DNA of 64,000 bases from assembly GCA_021307315.1 (NCBI GenBank), contig JAJSPD010000016.1:62001-126000 (forward strand), written 5' to 3'. Position numbers and translations under genes: made by a program. Under the pieces are notes generated by a model. It was not told where the DNA came from. It saw only the letters and a list, made by a program, of their open reading frames with translations, and did not search any database. Of this stretch, positions 11,672 to 22,692 are shown one piece after another. Source of the stretch: Bisporella sp. PMI_857 (Eukaryota > Ascomycota > Leotiomycetes > Helotiales > Helotiaceae). How positions within the stretch are numbered: the stretch's first letter is position 1; every line of letters starts with the position of its first letter.

Positions 11672-14097
11672 ATGCCTACGCCACTCCGCGAATTACGGCC
11701 GCAGGCTGTGGCAATAATTCTTATGAGTATTTCAATAGTAACCCTGATATTTCTCGGGGAAATCTTCGAACTCTTCTCCAATAAGAAAGAACCTCTTGAG
11801 CTTGTCAAAAGGGATGGATCAACCATTGAATTTACCTTACCGTGGAGGTGAGTGATAGACTATCGGCACTGCACAATGAAAGTACACGTACTAAAGTATT
11901 TTTAGACACCTAGTAAACAACGTAGAAGCAGCCTCTTCAGATCAAGCCAGCGGATCGAATCTTGAACCAGAACTAACTAAGGGTACTGCCATTCCGGATG
12001 CACTTGAAAACGACAGAAGTAAGCTTGTATCTGTCGATGTATCAGAAGGAATTAACGTTGTGTCGATTGTGGCCAGCATTCTAAACGAGGGTTCAGCCGT
12101 TCTCAATGTTGTGGTTGAAAACGGAGATGGTGAAGAGGACTTAGCGGCCAGCCCGACTGTCGGGTCATCTACCATATCTACCACACTGAGCAGCGAACCT
12201 GGAGGAAGCCATACTCCACTTACGAGCACCCCCACTGACATACAGCAGAGTTCGTCAAGCGATTGTCGTAATTCATCACCAAACTATCAGCTTCCCTCTC
12301 CTCCTGCGAACAAGATAAGCCCACAGACAGTTTCAAATGGCTCTCCGCCTTTATTCAAGCTTAACCTCACGATAACGCCTTCATTTTCGAGTGATATGGT
12401 CCCTTCTTCTATAGGAACTCCTCTACAATTTTTGCCTCCAATTCCCACCGCATGCCCACCAGTGGTTACTCCAACATGCCCTGAGCATGTTACATTCACT
12501 TGCTACGTTACTGAGACTTGGCACAGTACCCACTATGAATCAACAGCTACGTTTTTTAGCTTCATGAGTGCAATCACCATCACAGAAATTATCAGGTGAG
12601 TAGAATAGTGTCCTTCAGTGACATTTGGAAACTGTGCTTTTCTGAGTTTTATTTATTATGTCCATATTCTTGTGTCATCCAATACTAATGGTTGTTTCTC
12701 CTAACAACTGCCAGTCTTGTAAGGCTAACATTGTACCCTAAGTTTTTGTCCACAATCGAATCCATACAGCTTTGGGTCAAATACCACAACATTGCACGCC
12801 TCACCTGTTCCATCACGCTCTTTTCCAAACACAAATCACACCTGCTCAGCACGTTGCGCGCAGAACTCAGCCAATCCGGTCAATACGGAATCTTCAGTCG
12901 TCCTTGGTAGTGGTGGCTCGTAAGTTCCTTCCATATTACACTCGAACAAAGTCTATTTTAAGCCTAAACTCCATGTATTTACAATACCATCTCAGATACT
13001 CTTATTCCTCTACAAGGCCAATCTCTGCCCTTTTTACAAATTTTCTCACCGTAAGCCTTCCGCCAAAAGTCAACCCACAAGTATCTAGCAACCTGTTGCC
13101 GACTATTAGGTGTGCTGACGGATCCCTGGAGTTCTTGGTAGAGGACTGCCTCTTTGGGTTTCCTTCATCTTCGCTTCTTGCTTTTCGTACAAATTCTTTA
13201 CTAGGAGAATCTACCACATTTTCATTCTCGGGAGCCGAAACAGCTTTTCCTGTAGCTTCGCATACTGCTGCCCAAGGACCTTTTGGAGCCCTCGGTGGTC
13301 TTGGTACTGGCAGCGGTTGTCTTACCTCATGTTTCCCTGACCAGACTGCAGCAACGTCGTTGCCTTCATCATCTGATGGAAAGGTGGTTGTTGGTGCAGA
13401 AAGTTTCATAGCAAGGCTCGCTTCAGTACTGGGCAGCATTCCTGGCCTGAACGGCGGTCTATTAAGTACAGTGATCGCCATCATTAGCAGTGGCGCTAAT
13501 GAATTACCTACAAGCGGTCTTGATACTTTAGCGACATCCACAGATGTAGGAACTAGTATAGTAGGACATGGAAATGTCGAAATAACATCACTAAACGGCG
13601 GGCTTGAAGGCGGGAATGTATTCTCGACTGCTGTCAGTGGAGTTACTGCTGGGGTAGGTAGCATTGGTCTTAATGGCGGCCTTGGAGATATTGGTGCAGC
13701 CGGAAGCGGAGTCTTGAAAGCAGCTACAGGAAATACCAATAATGTGATTGGAAATGGAAACTTATTTCCGACGGCCGCTTCCAATGCAAATCTGGTTTTT
13801 GGAGCTTCTGCAGGGAACCAACCAACTATAGCTGGTGCTACCCAAGTTACTATAGAAAACGAGTTTCCTGGACTTGGACTCATCAGAAACATCAAGCACG
13901 ATGTCGAGACGTCTACAGGTATTCTCCTGGTGCCACCAGAATCACTTAAATCGGATATCGAACGAAAAGTTCCACGGCAGCCCAATATCCCCTCAAACCG
14001 TCCTTTGACTCTGAGTACAACTATAATTATTTCACCATCTCCTTCTGGTAGCTTATCCTTCGTACCGACCTCAAATACTATTGAAAGCCTTCGCTGA
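11672..14097 (+). CDS. signal-anchored Ser/Thr/Gly-rich protein with LNGGL repeats
   Basis: Spliced model of four exons, 11672-11847, 11906-12595, 12770-12919 and 12996-14097, about 705 aa. Residues about 13-32 (QAVAIILMSISIVTLIFLGE) form one membrane segment near the N-terminus without a clear signal peptidase site, so a type II anchor is likely, with a long extracellular part rich in Ser, Thr, Pro and Gly. A cysteine-containing middle part (ACPPVVTPTC, CYVTETW) resembles wall-exposed fungal proteins. The C-terminal third holds repeated motifs around LNGGL (three copies, about 13450-13680). No catalytic domain or GPI signal is seen. It may be a cell-surface or wall-associated protein; the exon 3 boundaries are the least certain. 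Confidence 0.6.
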
Positions 14098-14678
14098 GCA
14101 CTGGCGGCGACGGGAGATGGAGTCAGCAATGGCCGTAGAGAAAGAGTGTGAAGGGAACGAGTTTTTTTTGGGGGGGGGGGGGGGGGGGGGAGGAAGAAGT
14201 TGATATCTTCTCAGAAGAACCCTGGTCAAGAGGATTGTGATGAGGACTAGTGATGTGAGACGATACCTGATACCTTGGGCCTGGCAGTTTTGAGACATAT
14301 ACGTATATACTACTAGGAGCAGCAACAGACAATAGAGTGAAAGATATATTAAACTTGAAAGTTCAAGGAGAGGTGTGATACTCGATGTGGTTGTAAAGAG
14401 GGTTTTTGGCCTAGATTTGACTTTGCTCGTCAGATGTGTCAATAGTTAGACGTCAATAGCGAGATCAGGCACTGAAATAGTGCCACCATAATTATGCCAA
14501 CTGACTATTATGTACTATCATTATACATTAAGTATCTGTCAAAACCCCGATATTATATATTAGACATTAAGATTGATGGCGCATTTTCCCGGTATCGCTG
14601 TTAACTTAGCTCGATCACCGCGCCTATCTCTAGTCGGTATCAACTAGGACACTGGCCCTCATACCTCAAGAGCGCGGC
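14098..14678. other. intergenic spacer
   Basis: Spacer between two convergent genes. Apart from the homopolymer tract listed separately, it holds no supported gene. Confidence 0.5.
14162..14190. repeat. T8-G21 homopolymer tract
   Basis: Eight T are followed by twenty-one G (14170-14190), about 65 nt beyond the stop of the surface-type protein. Such a run is prone to slippage and to assembly length errors. Confidence 0.9.
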
Positions 14679-15384
14679 TTACGCACTGCTCAGCTCTCCC
14701 TTCATCTTCGCCTGCTTCAGCTTCCTGCGCGCTACACAGCACTGCGTAAAGCTCATCACCACAAGCACGAGCCGAAACCCTCTATCTTCCTCGTTAGCCC
14801 TTTTTCTTTTCTCTTCTTTTTTGGGGGGGAGGGGAGTAAAATATGAGGAGGAGGGTAAAACTTACGCGGCAACACACCCCACGATCATGACCTTGATGGC
14901 CCAACGCTCCTCGCGCTCGTCGTACGCCCGCGCCTCGCTCCAGTATGACGTGCAGAGCCCCTCGACCGCAGCCCCCGCCGAGATCAGCACGAACCCGATA
15001 ATGTCTAGGACGGTCACCAGGACGACAGGGAGGCGCGGGAGGTGCGGGAAGGTTAGGGATGTCGTTTCGCTTGCGTCGAGGCCGAGGAAGTAGAGGGCCT
15101 GTGTTTGAGCGTGTTAGATTATTATTATTTTTGGGTTTTTTCTTGGGTTGTTGTGGAAAGAGTTGTTTTGTTTCTATTATCGGGTTGCTGGACTTGGGGA
15201 GGCTGCGGAATTGAAAGGAGTGGAGACTGGAACTTACTGCTGCGTAGCCCGTGCCGATCGTCCAGCTGTACTTTGCCGTGAGGATGATGAGGAAGATGAA
15301 GAGGACGAGGGAGACTACCGCTGAGCACGAGCGGACGGCTACCTCGAATTTGGCGCTTGGGAGGCGGGGGCGGAAGTCGGGCAT
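14679..15384 (-). CDS. small multi-pass membrane protein
   Basis: Three exons on the minus strand, 15384-15238, 15098-14866 and 14724-14679, give about 141 aa. The start MPDFRPRLPS was chosen because the upstream in-frame extension is lysine/glutamine-rich and poorly leader-like. Membrane segments: SAVVSLVLFIFLIILTA (about 21-37), a weak one at the exon 1-2 junction, VVLVTVLDIIGFVLISAGAAV (about 73-93) and IKVMIVGCVAA (about 116-126); the tail is lysine-rich and cytosolic-looking. The four-helix pattern recalls small MARVEL-like fungal proteins but I cannot assign it. The last acceptor is ambiguous: an alternative would end the protein after three more residues. Confidence 0.6.
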
Positions 15385-16181
15385 TTTTTGTGTTTGTTTT
15401 TGGGGTTCTATTTTTGTGATTTGCAAAAGTGTTCTTGAAGAGTTTGTGTGTGTGTGTGTGTGTGTTTTGGGGGGGATTTAATTTTCTTCTTGACTTCTCT
15501 CGACCAGGAGGCTAGTTAATAAACATATATACTCTCAGCTACCATATTCGCTTTTCACCATGGCTTGTTCGTCGTTCAGGGTTGAGCATCCGGATAGCCT
15601 CGTTAACTGGAGGCAGTTCGCTAATGGCCAAGATGGCACGGGTAGGCGAAGCATACACAGCCCTTTTTGCTACTTTTTATTTACGCTTGTTTAAGCGATA
15701 CTCGAGGGACCCAATCAAAGAAAAGTAGCTGCCTACTTTTGTGCGCGTCTTTATGTAAAGCTTGTATGGATCTGCGAATGCGGTGGTGGAAAGGCAGTCT
15801 TTGGGACGCGCAACGTCACTAAGCGGTTTTGAGGTTGGAGGATGCGGAATGGATAGGGGTCTCGCTTAGGGGGGGTGAGGAATGTGCCAAGAGACATTGA
15901 TCCAGGGATCGAACATGTTACTTACTGCACAGTCATGTCATGGAATATGAAAATGCCGATCGGTGTGAATGGTCCGAATGAAGACTCGAATGAGTGATAT
16001 CATTCCAGCATCAAAATATGGCTTTGCTATTGAAAAGTTCTGGTACTAATGCTGCTCCGAGCATGATCATCAATGCCCATCAACTTGGCGCATTGAATGC
16101 GGTTAGAGGCTGGTTCACAGCCCTCGACAATCTATTCAGAAGTTCCGATTAGCCTTAGTAATTTTTATTGGATAGGCTTTC
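15385..16181. other. intergenic, with (GT)n run
   Basis: Spacer of about 0.8 kb. A GT dinucleotide run lies at about 15445-15466, followed by a G-rich stretch, just upstream of the small membrane protein gene. Nothing else is supported. Confidence 0.5.
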
Positions 16182-17601
16182 CTACCGTTTCAGCGCCTCA
16201 GCCAACTCTTCCTCAGTCAGCGAGGCAAATACTAGCCTGAACCAACCTGGGTTCTCACAGTGCTCTTCTCCAGGATGGAGAAAAATTCCATGATCAACAA
16301 AATGCTGTGCTAGAACGAATTCACGCTCTTTGTGCTCACCTTCTTTCGGCAGGTACTTTGAAAAGTCAACATAGAGGAACAGACCTGCATTTCCACTCTT
16401 TCGATAGTTGATACCTAAGCGATCAAGAGCCTGAGATGCGGTACGGTATCCGGTGGCAAGATGTTCACGACAACGCGCTAAGAAGGATTTATAGAAAGTT
16501 TTATCTTCTAGTATTGCAGTTCCAATGGCTATTGATGGACCGGAGGGATTGTGGAAACGGCTGGAAAGGCTAATTAGACCAGACATTTTAGAACAAGAAC
16601 TTTCTTACACTATTGAGGTGCATCCTTGGAGCACTGGTTCGCTGCGTGTGATAAGACACCCTAGCCTGAGCCCTGCGGCACCGAAATCTTTGCTTAGGCC
16701 ATACAAGACGTGGACAAGATCAGGGTTAATCAGACCCATGGTATCGAAAGACAAAACAGATGTGAACGGTGTTGCTGTAACACCGGTGTCGAAGCTTGAA
16801 AGCCCGTATACTTCATCGCTGATGAGGTGGATTTGCTTTTCTTCGCAGAACTCAAGAATATCTTTCAATGTCTGACGTGGATAGTATTCGCCTTTAATCA
16901 ATGTCATTATATAAGCAGATTCGGATCAGGAGAAGGCTTGCCTAATGGATTACTTGGATTACTCAGAAGCACAGCTCTGATCCTTATTCCTTGATTTTTC
17001 GCATTATCAAAAGTCTCTCTGAATCTCCCAACCACACCGTCTGGCCCGGATGCGAAGGAGTCGACATCATTCATTCTTGCATATACGATCTTCAATCTTG
17101 CTTCGTTGCCAAAATCGAGCTCGAACCTACCATATATTGGTGCGCTCACCAAGATTCCATCACCCGGATCGGCGATATTGAAGGCAATCATGTTTTCGGT
17201 AGTGGTTACTCCACCACCTGTGATAATGTTCGCTGCGGTAACAGGCTTGAAAGGAGCAAAGTTTTCATTCAAGAAATTTGCCATAGCTACTGGAAATCGT
17301 GGTCCTCCTGCCGAGGAGAAGCTGTATAGAAATGCTTCCGGCGGAATGGTCACATTCTTCTGAACAAATTCTGCGAGCTCGTCTTGTACGCCGACCTGGG
17401 AACAGATTCAGTGACCACACAAAACAGAAGAGGTCTGTAGTCACTCACAATTTCAGCAGTGGCAAACGAAATGAGCCCATTAGGGTTTTTAACTTTATCA
17501 TAGCGGTTTGTAGGACCGGGAGCAAACCTCCATGGGAGACTGAGCCCGGCCACATTCTCTTGGCCACGGTTTGACAAGATGGAGGACATGTTGAACACCA
17601 A
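16182..17601 (-). CDS. ACC-synthase-like PLP-dependent aminotransferase (class I/II)
   Basis: Four exons, 17601-17449, 17395-16942, 16891-16609 and 16560-16182, give about 422 aa, a normal length for fungal ACC-synthase-like fold-type I enzymes. Visible motifs: LPWRFAPGPTNRYD near the N-terminus, NPSNPLG at about 197-203, ISDEVYG (Asp228 to the PLP nitrogen, Tyr231), and the Schiff-base lysine in YGLSKDFGAAGLRLG (Lys270). The family converts S-adenosylmethionine to ACC in plants, but fungal members often do other transaminations or C-S eliminations, so the substrate is open. Intron 2 is GC-AG. The acceptor of intron 3 has two in-frame choices; I took the one giving a 48-nt intron. It is divergent from the bZIP gene with an 813-bp shared promoter region. 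Confidence 0.85.
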
Positions 17602-18414
17602 AAAATTGAAAACTTTGAGTGATTCTCTTTAAGAAGCTCAGCACGAGTAGCCGAGTGGGAAGAAAATATGAGGTTATACGCGATATCAAATGACTACGCG
17701 ATTGCGGCCGCCATTTTGTAGTTGCTTGAATCCTTCAATTCCTCTTCTTGGGAAGTGGAAAGAGCCAATCAAATCTTGCTCAAACCAGTGCACATTTTAG
17801 CGGCCGACCCGTCATTGCTGACTAATATTTAACTTGCAGCAATAAAAATGGTCGGAATGGAGAAGATGCGGTGCTCAAGATGAAGTTTGGTTGATTCAAC
17901 ATCGTCTCCATGCTGCCCGTCTCGTCTCCGTATATTCCGTGTTACACCGTGCGGGCATAAGATGATTGGAAGCTCGACGAATTGCGGCTTTGTCTCGGGG
18001 GCACAGAATTACCTCATTGGCCACACAAGTCATTGGACAGGAGTAAGCTTGAGATAATGACTTGGCATCAGTGTTAGGCTTTTGCACGTGAGCTAACCGT
18101 AGCTACCATTTAATATACTAGTGCTGAAACATTGCTGAATACGCATTCAGTCTGTCGCTATCAAATTGCATATCTACTGAGTAAATCGTCATCGATATAA
18201 TGAAATACATGTGACGATTGAAGTCAGCGAATGCACGTGATAGCTTATAGATGACTGCTTGTGGATGGACCCACTTCAGTGTCAGACTGCATGTCAGAAT
18301 GCCTACACTAATATTCATTTACAGTTGCGACTGAAGGATAATATTCTCATGCTAGTCTTCCGGTAAACATTATGAGCTTTCGTCTATTAAAAACCTGCTG
18401 CTAGGCCAATTATC
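17602..18414. promoter_or_regulatory. divergent intergenic region (PLP enzyme / bZIP)
   Basis: An 813-bp non-coding region between two divergently transcribed genes, so it should hold both promoters. It has CACGTGA-type cores near 18087 and 18234. A NotI-like GCGGCCGC lies near 17705. No operator is assigned. Confidence 0.4.
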
Positions 18415-19178
18415 ATGGACTCGACCTGGAAACCGTATCTAAAGTCCCCAGAGGATAATTGGACAGAAATAACTGACCCAGCTGAGCGGAAGCGGGCTCA
18501 AAATAGGTTGTCACAGCGAGCAAGACGTATGGCTTTGGATTATGTGACCGTAGCATGTGAAACTGACAGAGTGTTTTAGGTTTAAGGCTGATGGTTCATA
18601 AACAAAAGCATGGCTCAATTCAGGGTTCCAGCCTGTCTGGACGCAAATCTACAGAAGACGGCGTAGCAGGCTCCGCAAATGAATGTTCTTCTTTGTCTGC
18701 GAATACTGGATCTGATTTGTGTGTGTTCGCCAATTCAAGTTCAAGCAACATTTTTCAGGGTGGACTGTCAGACCCGACGACAGACACTCAATATATCATC
18801 ATGCAGAGTTCAAGCACATGGTCCGCGTTCATCTGTATAGCAAACATCTTAAACTTGGCCTGCCTGCAACACGATGTACCTTGCGTCGGAATATCTATCC
18901 CAGCTGCTGGCTTCAATATTCTCGCACCTATAGAATCATTGCCATCAGCGCTGGCCCCAACGTTACAACAGCAATTAGTTCCACATAAGCCATACGTTGA
19001 TATGGTACCTTGGCCATTGGTACGAGACCGGATCCTGAAATCAACCACGGCAATCAATGAAGAAGAGTTTGTCAATGATATGGCGGGCTTGAAGGCTTGG
19101 GCCAGTACTCCATGGAATCCCATGGCGTGGGAAGTTGGTAAGACAAACTTCCAGACCGTAACATCGCCAGTCGCATGA
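18415..19178 (+). CDS. bZIP-type transcription factor with DUF3425
   Basis: Two exons, 18415-18526 and 18580-19178, with a 53-nt intron inside the basic region, give about 236 aa. The basic region reads [18 protein letters not shown] (about residues 21-38), the pattern of fungal bZIP/DUF3425 regulators; the leucine zipper is short or absent, as is common there. The C-terminal half matches the DUF3425 layout, with [11 protein letters not shown] near 150 and the closing motif [12 protein letters not shown] near 215. Such factors often regulate local metabolic genes. Its position, divergent from a PLP enzyme and upstream of an SDR and a P450, makes it a candidate regulator of that group, which is inference. 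Confidence 0.8.
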
Positions 19179-19671
19179 TATAAAGTGTGACTTGTTCCAA
19201 AGCCGTGCTTTAGCAGTTCGGACATGAATGAGAGACTCATATTTTCATCATTCACCTTTAATTCACGGAACAAGGAAGCTGATGGGATCTAGGGCCTACT
19301 TTCGCAAGAAAATGGTGGTTCTTGATCGATGATGGAATTATTAATACGACAAACTTTTGGAGAAGCCAACGGGGTGAGGAACCTTTGGTATTAGCCCCTT
19401 AATCTACAATATGGTAATGCAGCTACACCGCACGCAGCAATATGACAACCAATCTTGGTCACCTTGTTTCGTTCCCGTGTGGTTTAGCGTATTCTGACAA
19501 GCCGACATCTTGGCATGTCATTATGTCCCAACAATCAAAGACCAGCCGCATACTGCATATCAGCAGCGGAAATCCGTATATATAGTCTCTCATACGGCCT
19601 GCTGAGTAGCCCCCTCAAGGTCAATCGTCTCCTTTGATCTTGCAACATCTCTATCATACCGACCGTTCAGC
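19179..19671. promoter_or_regulatory. intergenic, presumed SDR promoter
   Basis: A 493-bp spacer between the bZIP stop and the SDR start. No coding frame or recognised binding site is seen; a TATATA motif lies near 19576. Confidence 0.4.
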
Positions 19672-20655
19672 ATGAGAGGGTTATGGATGCAGTTCTTCCC
19701 CGGAAAGGCAACCTTTACCGAAAATAACATCGCTTCTCTTATTGGCAAAGTCTTCATAGTCACTGGCGGAAATGCAGGAATCGGATTGGAGCTTGTCAAG
19801 GTTCTGTATTCCAAGGGAGGAACGGTATATATGGCCGGCCGCTCTACCACCAGCATCACAACCGAGATCACGGCTATAAAATCCGCTTATCAAGAAAGTC
19901 GTGGCCAACTGAAGGGTCTCAACATCGACCTCAGTGACCTTACCACGATCCAACTGTGTGTTTCAGCTTTCCTCACCCAAGAATCTCGCCTCGATGTTCT
20001 CTGGAACAATGCTGGTGTCTCCCGAGCTACCGGGACCACCGTCCAAGGTTATGAACCTCAAATGGGTACAAATTGTGTGGGCCCTCACCTCTTGACTAAA
20101 CTCCTGCTTCCTATCCTCATCCGCACCGCCAACATATCCCCTCCCGCCAGCGTGCGCATCATATGGACATCGTCTGGCATCATCGATATCACCAACATCC
20201 CAGGTGGCCTCTCGCTCACGGACCTCGTTCCCGGAAACTTTCCAACAGACATCCCAACCGTTTACAGCTCCTCCAAAGCCGGGAACTGGCTCCTGGCATC
20301 CGAGTTCCACAAGCGGCTCACCAAGTTCGGTATCGTGTCCGTCACGCAGAGCCCCGGAACTCTCAAGACCAAGGGTTGGGATAAGGTGTCCCGGCTAGAG
20401 TGCGCGACGATGTGGCCGTTCATGCACGAGCCCATCATGGGCGCGTATACGGAGCTCTGGTGCGGGTTGAGTGAGGATGTGAGGCTTGAGGATGGGGGGA
20501 AATATGCTATCCCGTGGGGGCGCTGGCATCCGAGCCCGAGAAAGGATATTCTAGAGAGCTTGAAGTCAAGAGATGAGGGTGGGACGGGTCTCGCTGCCGA
20601 GTTCTACGATTGGTGTGAGCAACAGACTAAGCAGTACACTGGGAATGGAGATTGA
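19672..20655 (+). CDS. short-chain dehydrogenase/reductase
   Basis: A single-exon frame of 327 aa. The Rossmann nucleotide-binding motif TGGNAGIG is at about residues 31-38, the structural motif NNAG at about 112-115, a serine-rich strand IIWTSSG at about 164-170, and the catalytic YSSSKAG (Tyr and Lys of YxxxK) at about 199-205, so the catalytic set is complete. It is a classical SDR that reduces or oxidises a carbonyl or alcohol with NAD(P)H; the sequence resembles retinol-dehydrogenase or WW-domain-oxidoreductase-like fungal SDRs. The substrate is unknown. It converges with the P450 gene with only about 175 bp between the stops. Confidence 0.9.
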   Translation: MRGLWMQFFPGKATFTENNIASLIGKVFIVTGGNAGIGLELVKVLYSKGGTVYMAGRSTTSITTEITAIKSAYQESRGQLKGLNIDLSDLTTIQLCVSAFLTQESRLDVLWNNAGVSRATGTTVQGYEPQMGTNCVGPHLLTKLLLPILIRTANISPPASVRIIWTSSGIIDITNIPGGLSLTDLVPGNFPTDIPTVYSSSKAGNWLLASEFHKRLTKFGIVSVTQSPGTLKTKGWDKVSRLECATMWPFMHEPIMGAYTELWCGLSEDVRLEDGGKYAIPWGRWHPSPRKDILESLKSRDEGGTGLAAEFYDWCEQQTKQYTGNGD

Positions 20656-20830
20656 GTAGGCTATTGGGGGAGCAGATGGAGGTTCTGGAACCGAGCATGA
20701 GCAGGTTCTCTTATATATAGATTAAGTCCTCGTGAAGAACCTATTTATTCTTGTTTATTCATGTGGGCTGTTTAAAACTTCAATCCGCAACGCCGTTGTT
20801 ACAAGCACCCAAGAAGCGCTAGAGGCAACT

Positions 20831-22692
20831 TTATGTCACGGTTCTGACAGTCATTGGGACCGGGCCTCTCGGCCTCGCCTCCATCGCCAGCTCCTGAAAT
20901 ATCGTATCACCATACGTCAGGTCTAGATCCGTATACGTGCTCCTCGGCTTCTCATTCGGCTGCAGCCCCTCACACTCAAAATCCAAATCTCGCACCGTGA
21001 GCAGCAAGATCACACGCAAGATGTCCAGTGCGAGGTTCTGGCCCAAACACGCGCGCGGGCCGCGGCTGAAGGTACGGAACCAGGCTCGCGGGATCTTGTC
21101 GTTGAGGAAACGCTCGGGCTGGAAGGTGCTGGGCGAGGGGTAGTATTTGGGGTTGTAGTGCATCGTATGCGAGGCTGGGACGATGGCGAGGTCATCGAGT
21201 GGGTAAGCACGGCCATCCCAGGTCACGGTGGCGCTATTGTGTGTCAGTTTCAGCGCTAGGATAGGAGATTGGGGAAGGGAGCATACCCGGGCGGTGCTTG
21301 CTTGACGCCGAACCCGACGGGAAAGAGACGCAGAGCTTCTTTGATGACAGCTGTTGTGTATTCCAGGTCATTCAGCTTATTTGGAGAGTCTCCAAGGATA
21401 GTTGGAGTTTCAGATATATCTTTGCCAAAGACGCTGTTGTGCTCTTGTCGGAGCTTGCGCATGACCTCGGGGTTCTTCGAGAGCAGAATGTAGATAAACT
21501 AAGTGGGTGTGAGTAAAAGCTCGTACTAAATGGATATAGCTCCTTACACATAGGCTGTCCACTGTCGTGCCTTGACCACCCAAAAGGAGGGCTTTGACAC
21601 TAATAGACGTTAGTACAATGATTCAACTCGTTGAACTCACAACTAGGGGTCTCACTTTGTCACCAATAGTTTCAGTTCTTCCGGCGGAAGCTGTGCTGTT
21701 TTTGGCGCTGTCTGTAAATCATCTTTCAAAAGAGTATCACGCAACATAAGATCGAGAATACTAAGCGGGTCTTTCCTTGACGGCACAATTTTCTCTTCCC
21801 TGAGCAGAGCCAACCTTTCGAGGATCTTTTTCGTTACCGAAATATCTATGCGCTTGCGAACAAAACTTCGCCTCAAGTACACTTTGAGCTTTACCAATGG
21901 GTTCATTGATAGCAGCTGGTTGACCAGCTCTTGCGTTTCTTTCAGATCGTTCAGATACGAGCTGCCTTCCGTCTGGGCATTGACGGGGAAATTGAAGACG
22001 ATTCTGCCCACGATGTCAAAGATGGCCTTTGCCGCCTCAGCTTCCATCGAAAATACTTTACCGCTCTTTGCGAGGTTCAGCAGCGTGTTGCGGAAGATCA
22101 TCGTCTCGTCGGCCATAAGCCCGCTCAGGCTCCTCACATGAGGCATCAAGAATGCCGGTGCCATTCCACCATGCAGCTTCTTCCAGATCGCCCCATTAGC
22201 CGTCGCAATGACATTCCTACCCACAAGCGCGTTCATTAAATCATCACCTATACGGTGTTGATCAAAGCTTCTAGTCACCTGAACAGAGTCCATGAGTTCT
22301 GGTTCGATCAGGATGACCTGGGCATCCGCAACCGGCCATAAATCCAAATAAAAGATTCCTTTTAAGTCATATTTCTGCGCAATAGTCGTAATGTATACTT
22401 GTGGGTGGGTATTTGGTGGGAAGAGCGCTGCGGCCTCGCCCATGATTTTGAGGTGGCCCCAGAGAAAGCTGTGTGGCGGTCCTGGCTGTAGCAAAATGTT
22501 AATCATTTTGAAGTGTTGGAAGGCGGTCCAAGAGAAGGGGAAGAGATTTCCTACCAAGTCATTGAATCGCCGTCGATGGGTATAAAGGCGAAAAAGGAAC
22601 TGTAGCGCTATTGCGGTCACCCCAGTAAATAGGATAATGGCGATTGATTTCGTTTCCATTTCCTTGAAGTTGTTGAGGAGCTTCCTCAGCAC
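20831..22692 (-). CDS. cytochrome P450 monooxygenase
   Basis: Four exons, 22692-21656, 21599-21548, 21498-21287 and 21233-20831, give about 567 aa (556 if the ATG at 22659 is used). An N-terminal membrane anchor (SIAIILFTGVTAIALQFLF) is followed by the P450 fold: I-helix LLLGGQGTT, K-helix KEALRL (ExxR), the FQPERF motif and the heme-thiolate loop FSRGPRACLG with its Cys ligand. All three introns are short, and the second exon is only 52 nt. In the I-helix the usual acidic residue before TT is Gly. It belongs to the fungal CYP52/long-chain type in general look, but I do not assign a family number. Probable partner of the neighbouring SDR. Confidence 0.92.

Noticed and set aside
12692..12910. 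Frame reading SLVRLTLYPKF as an alternative exon of the surface-type gene
   Set aside because: The 12770-12919 frame joins both neighbouring exons and keeps the Ser/Thr-rich composition; the alternative does not connect.
12972..14129. Long minus-strand open frame opposite exon 4 of the surface-type gene
   Set aside because: It is a shadow frame with Pro/Ala/Ser-biased composition and has no domain; the plus strand has the splice chain and start.
15895..15920. GGATCGAAC, the complement of a tRNA T-loop-like GTTCGATCC
   Set aside because: The flanking bases do not pair into a T-arm and no acceptor or anticodon stem fits.
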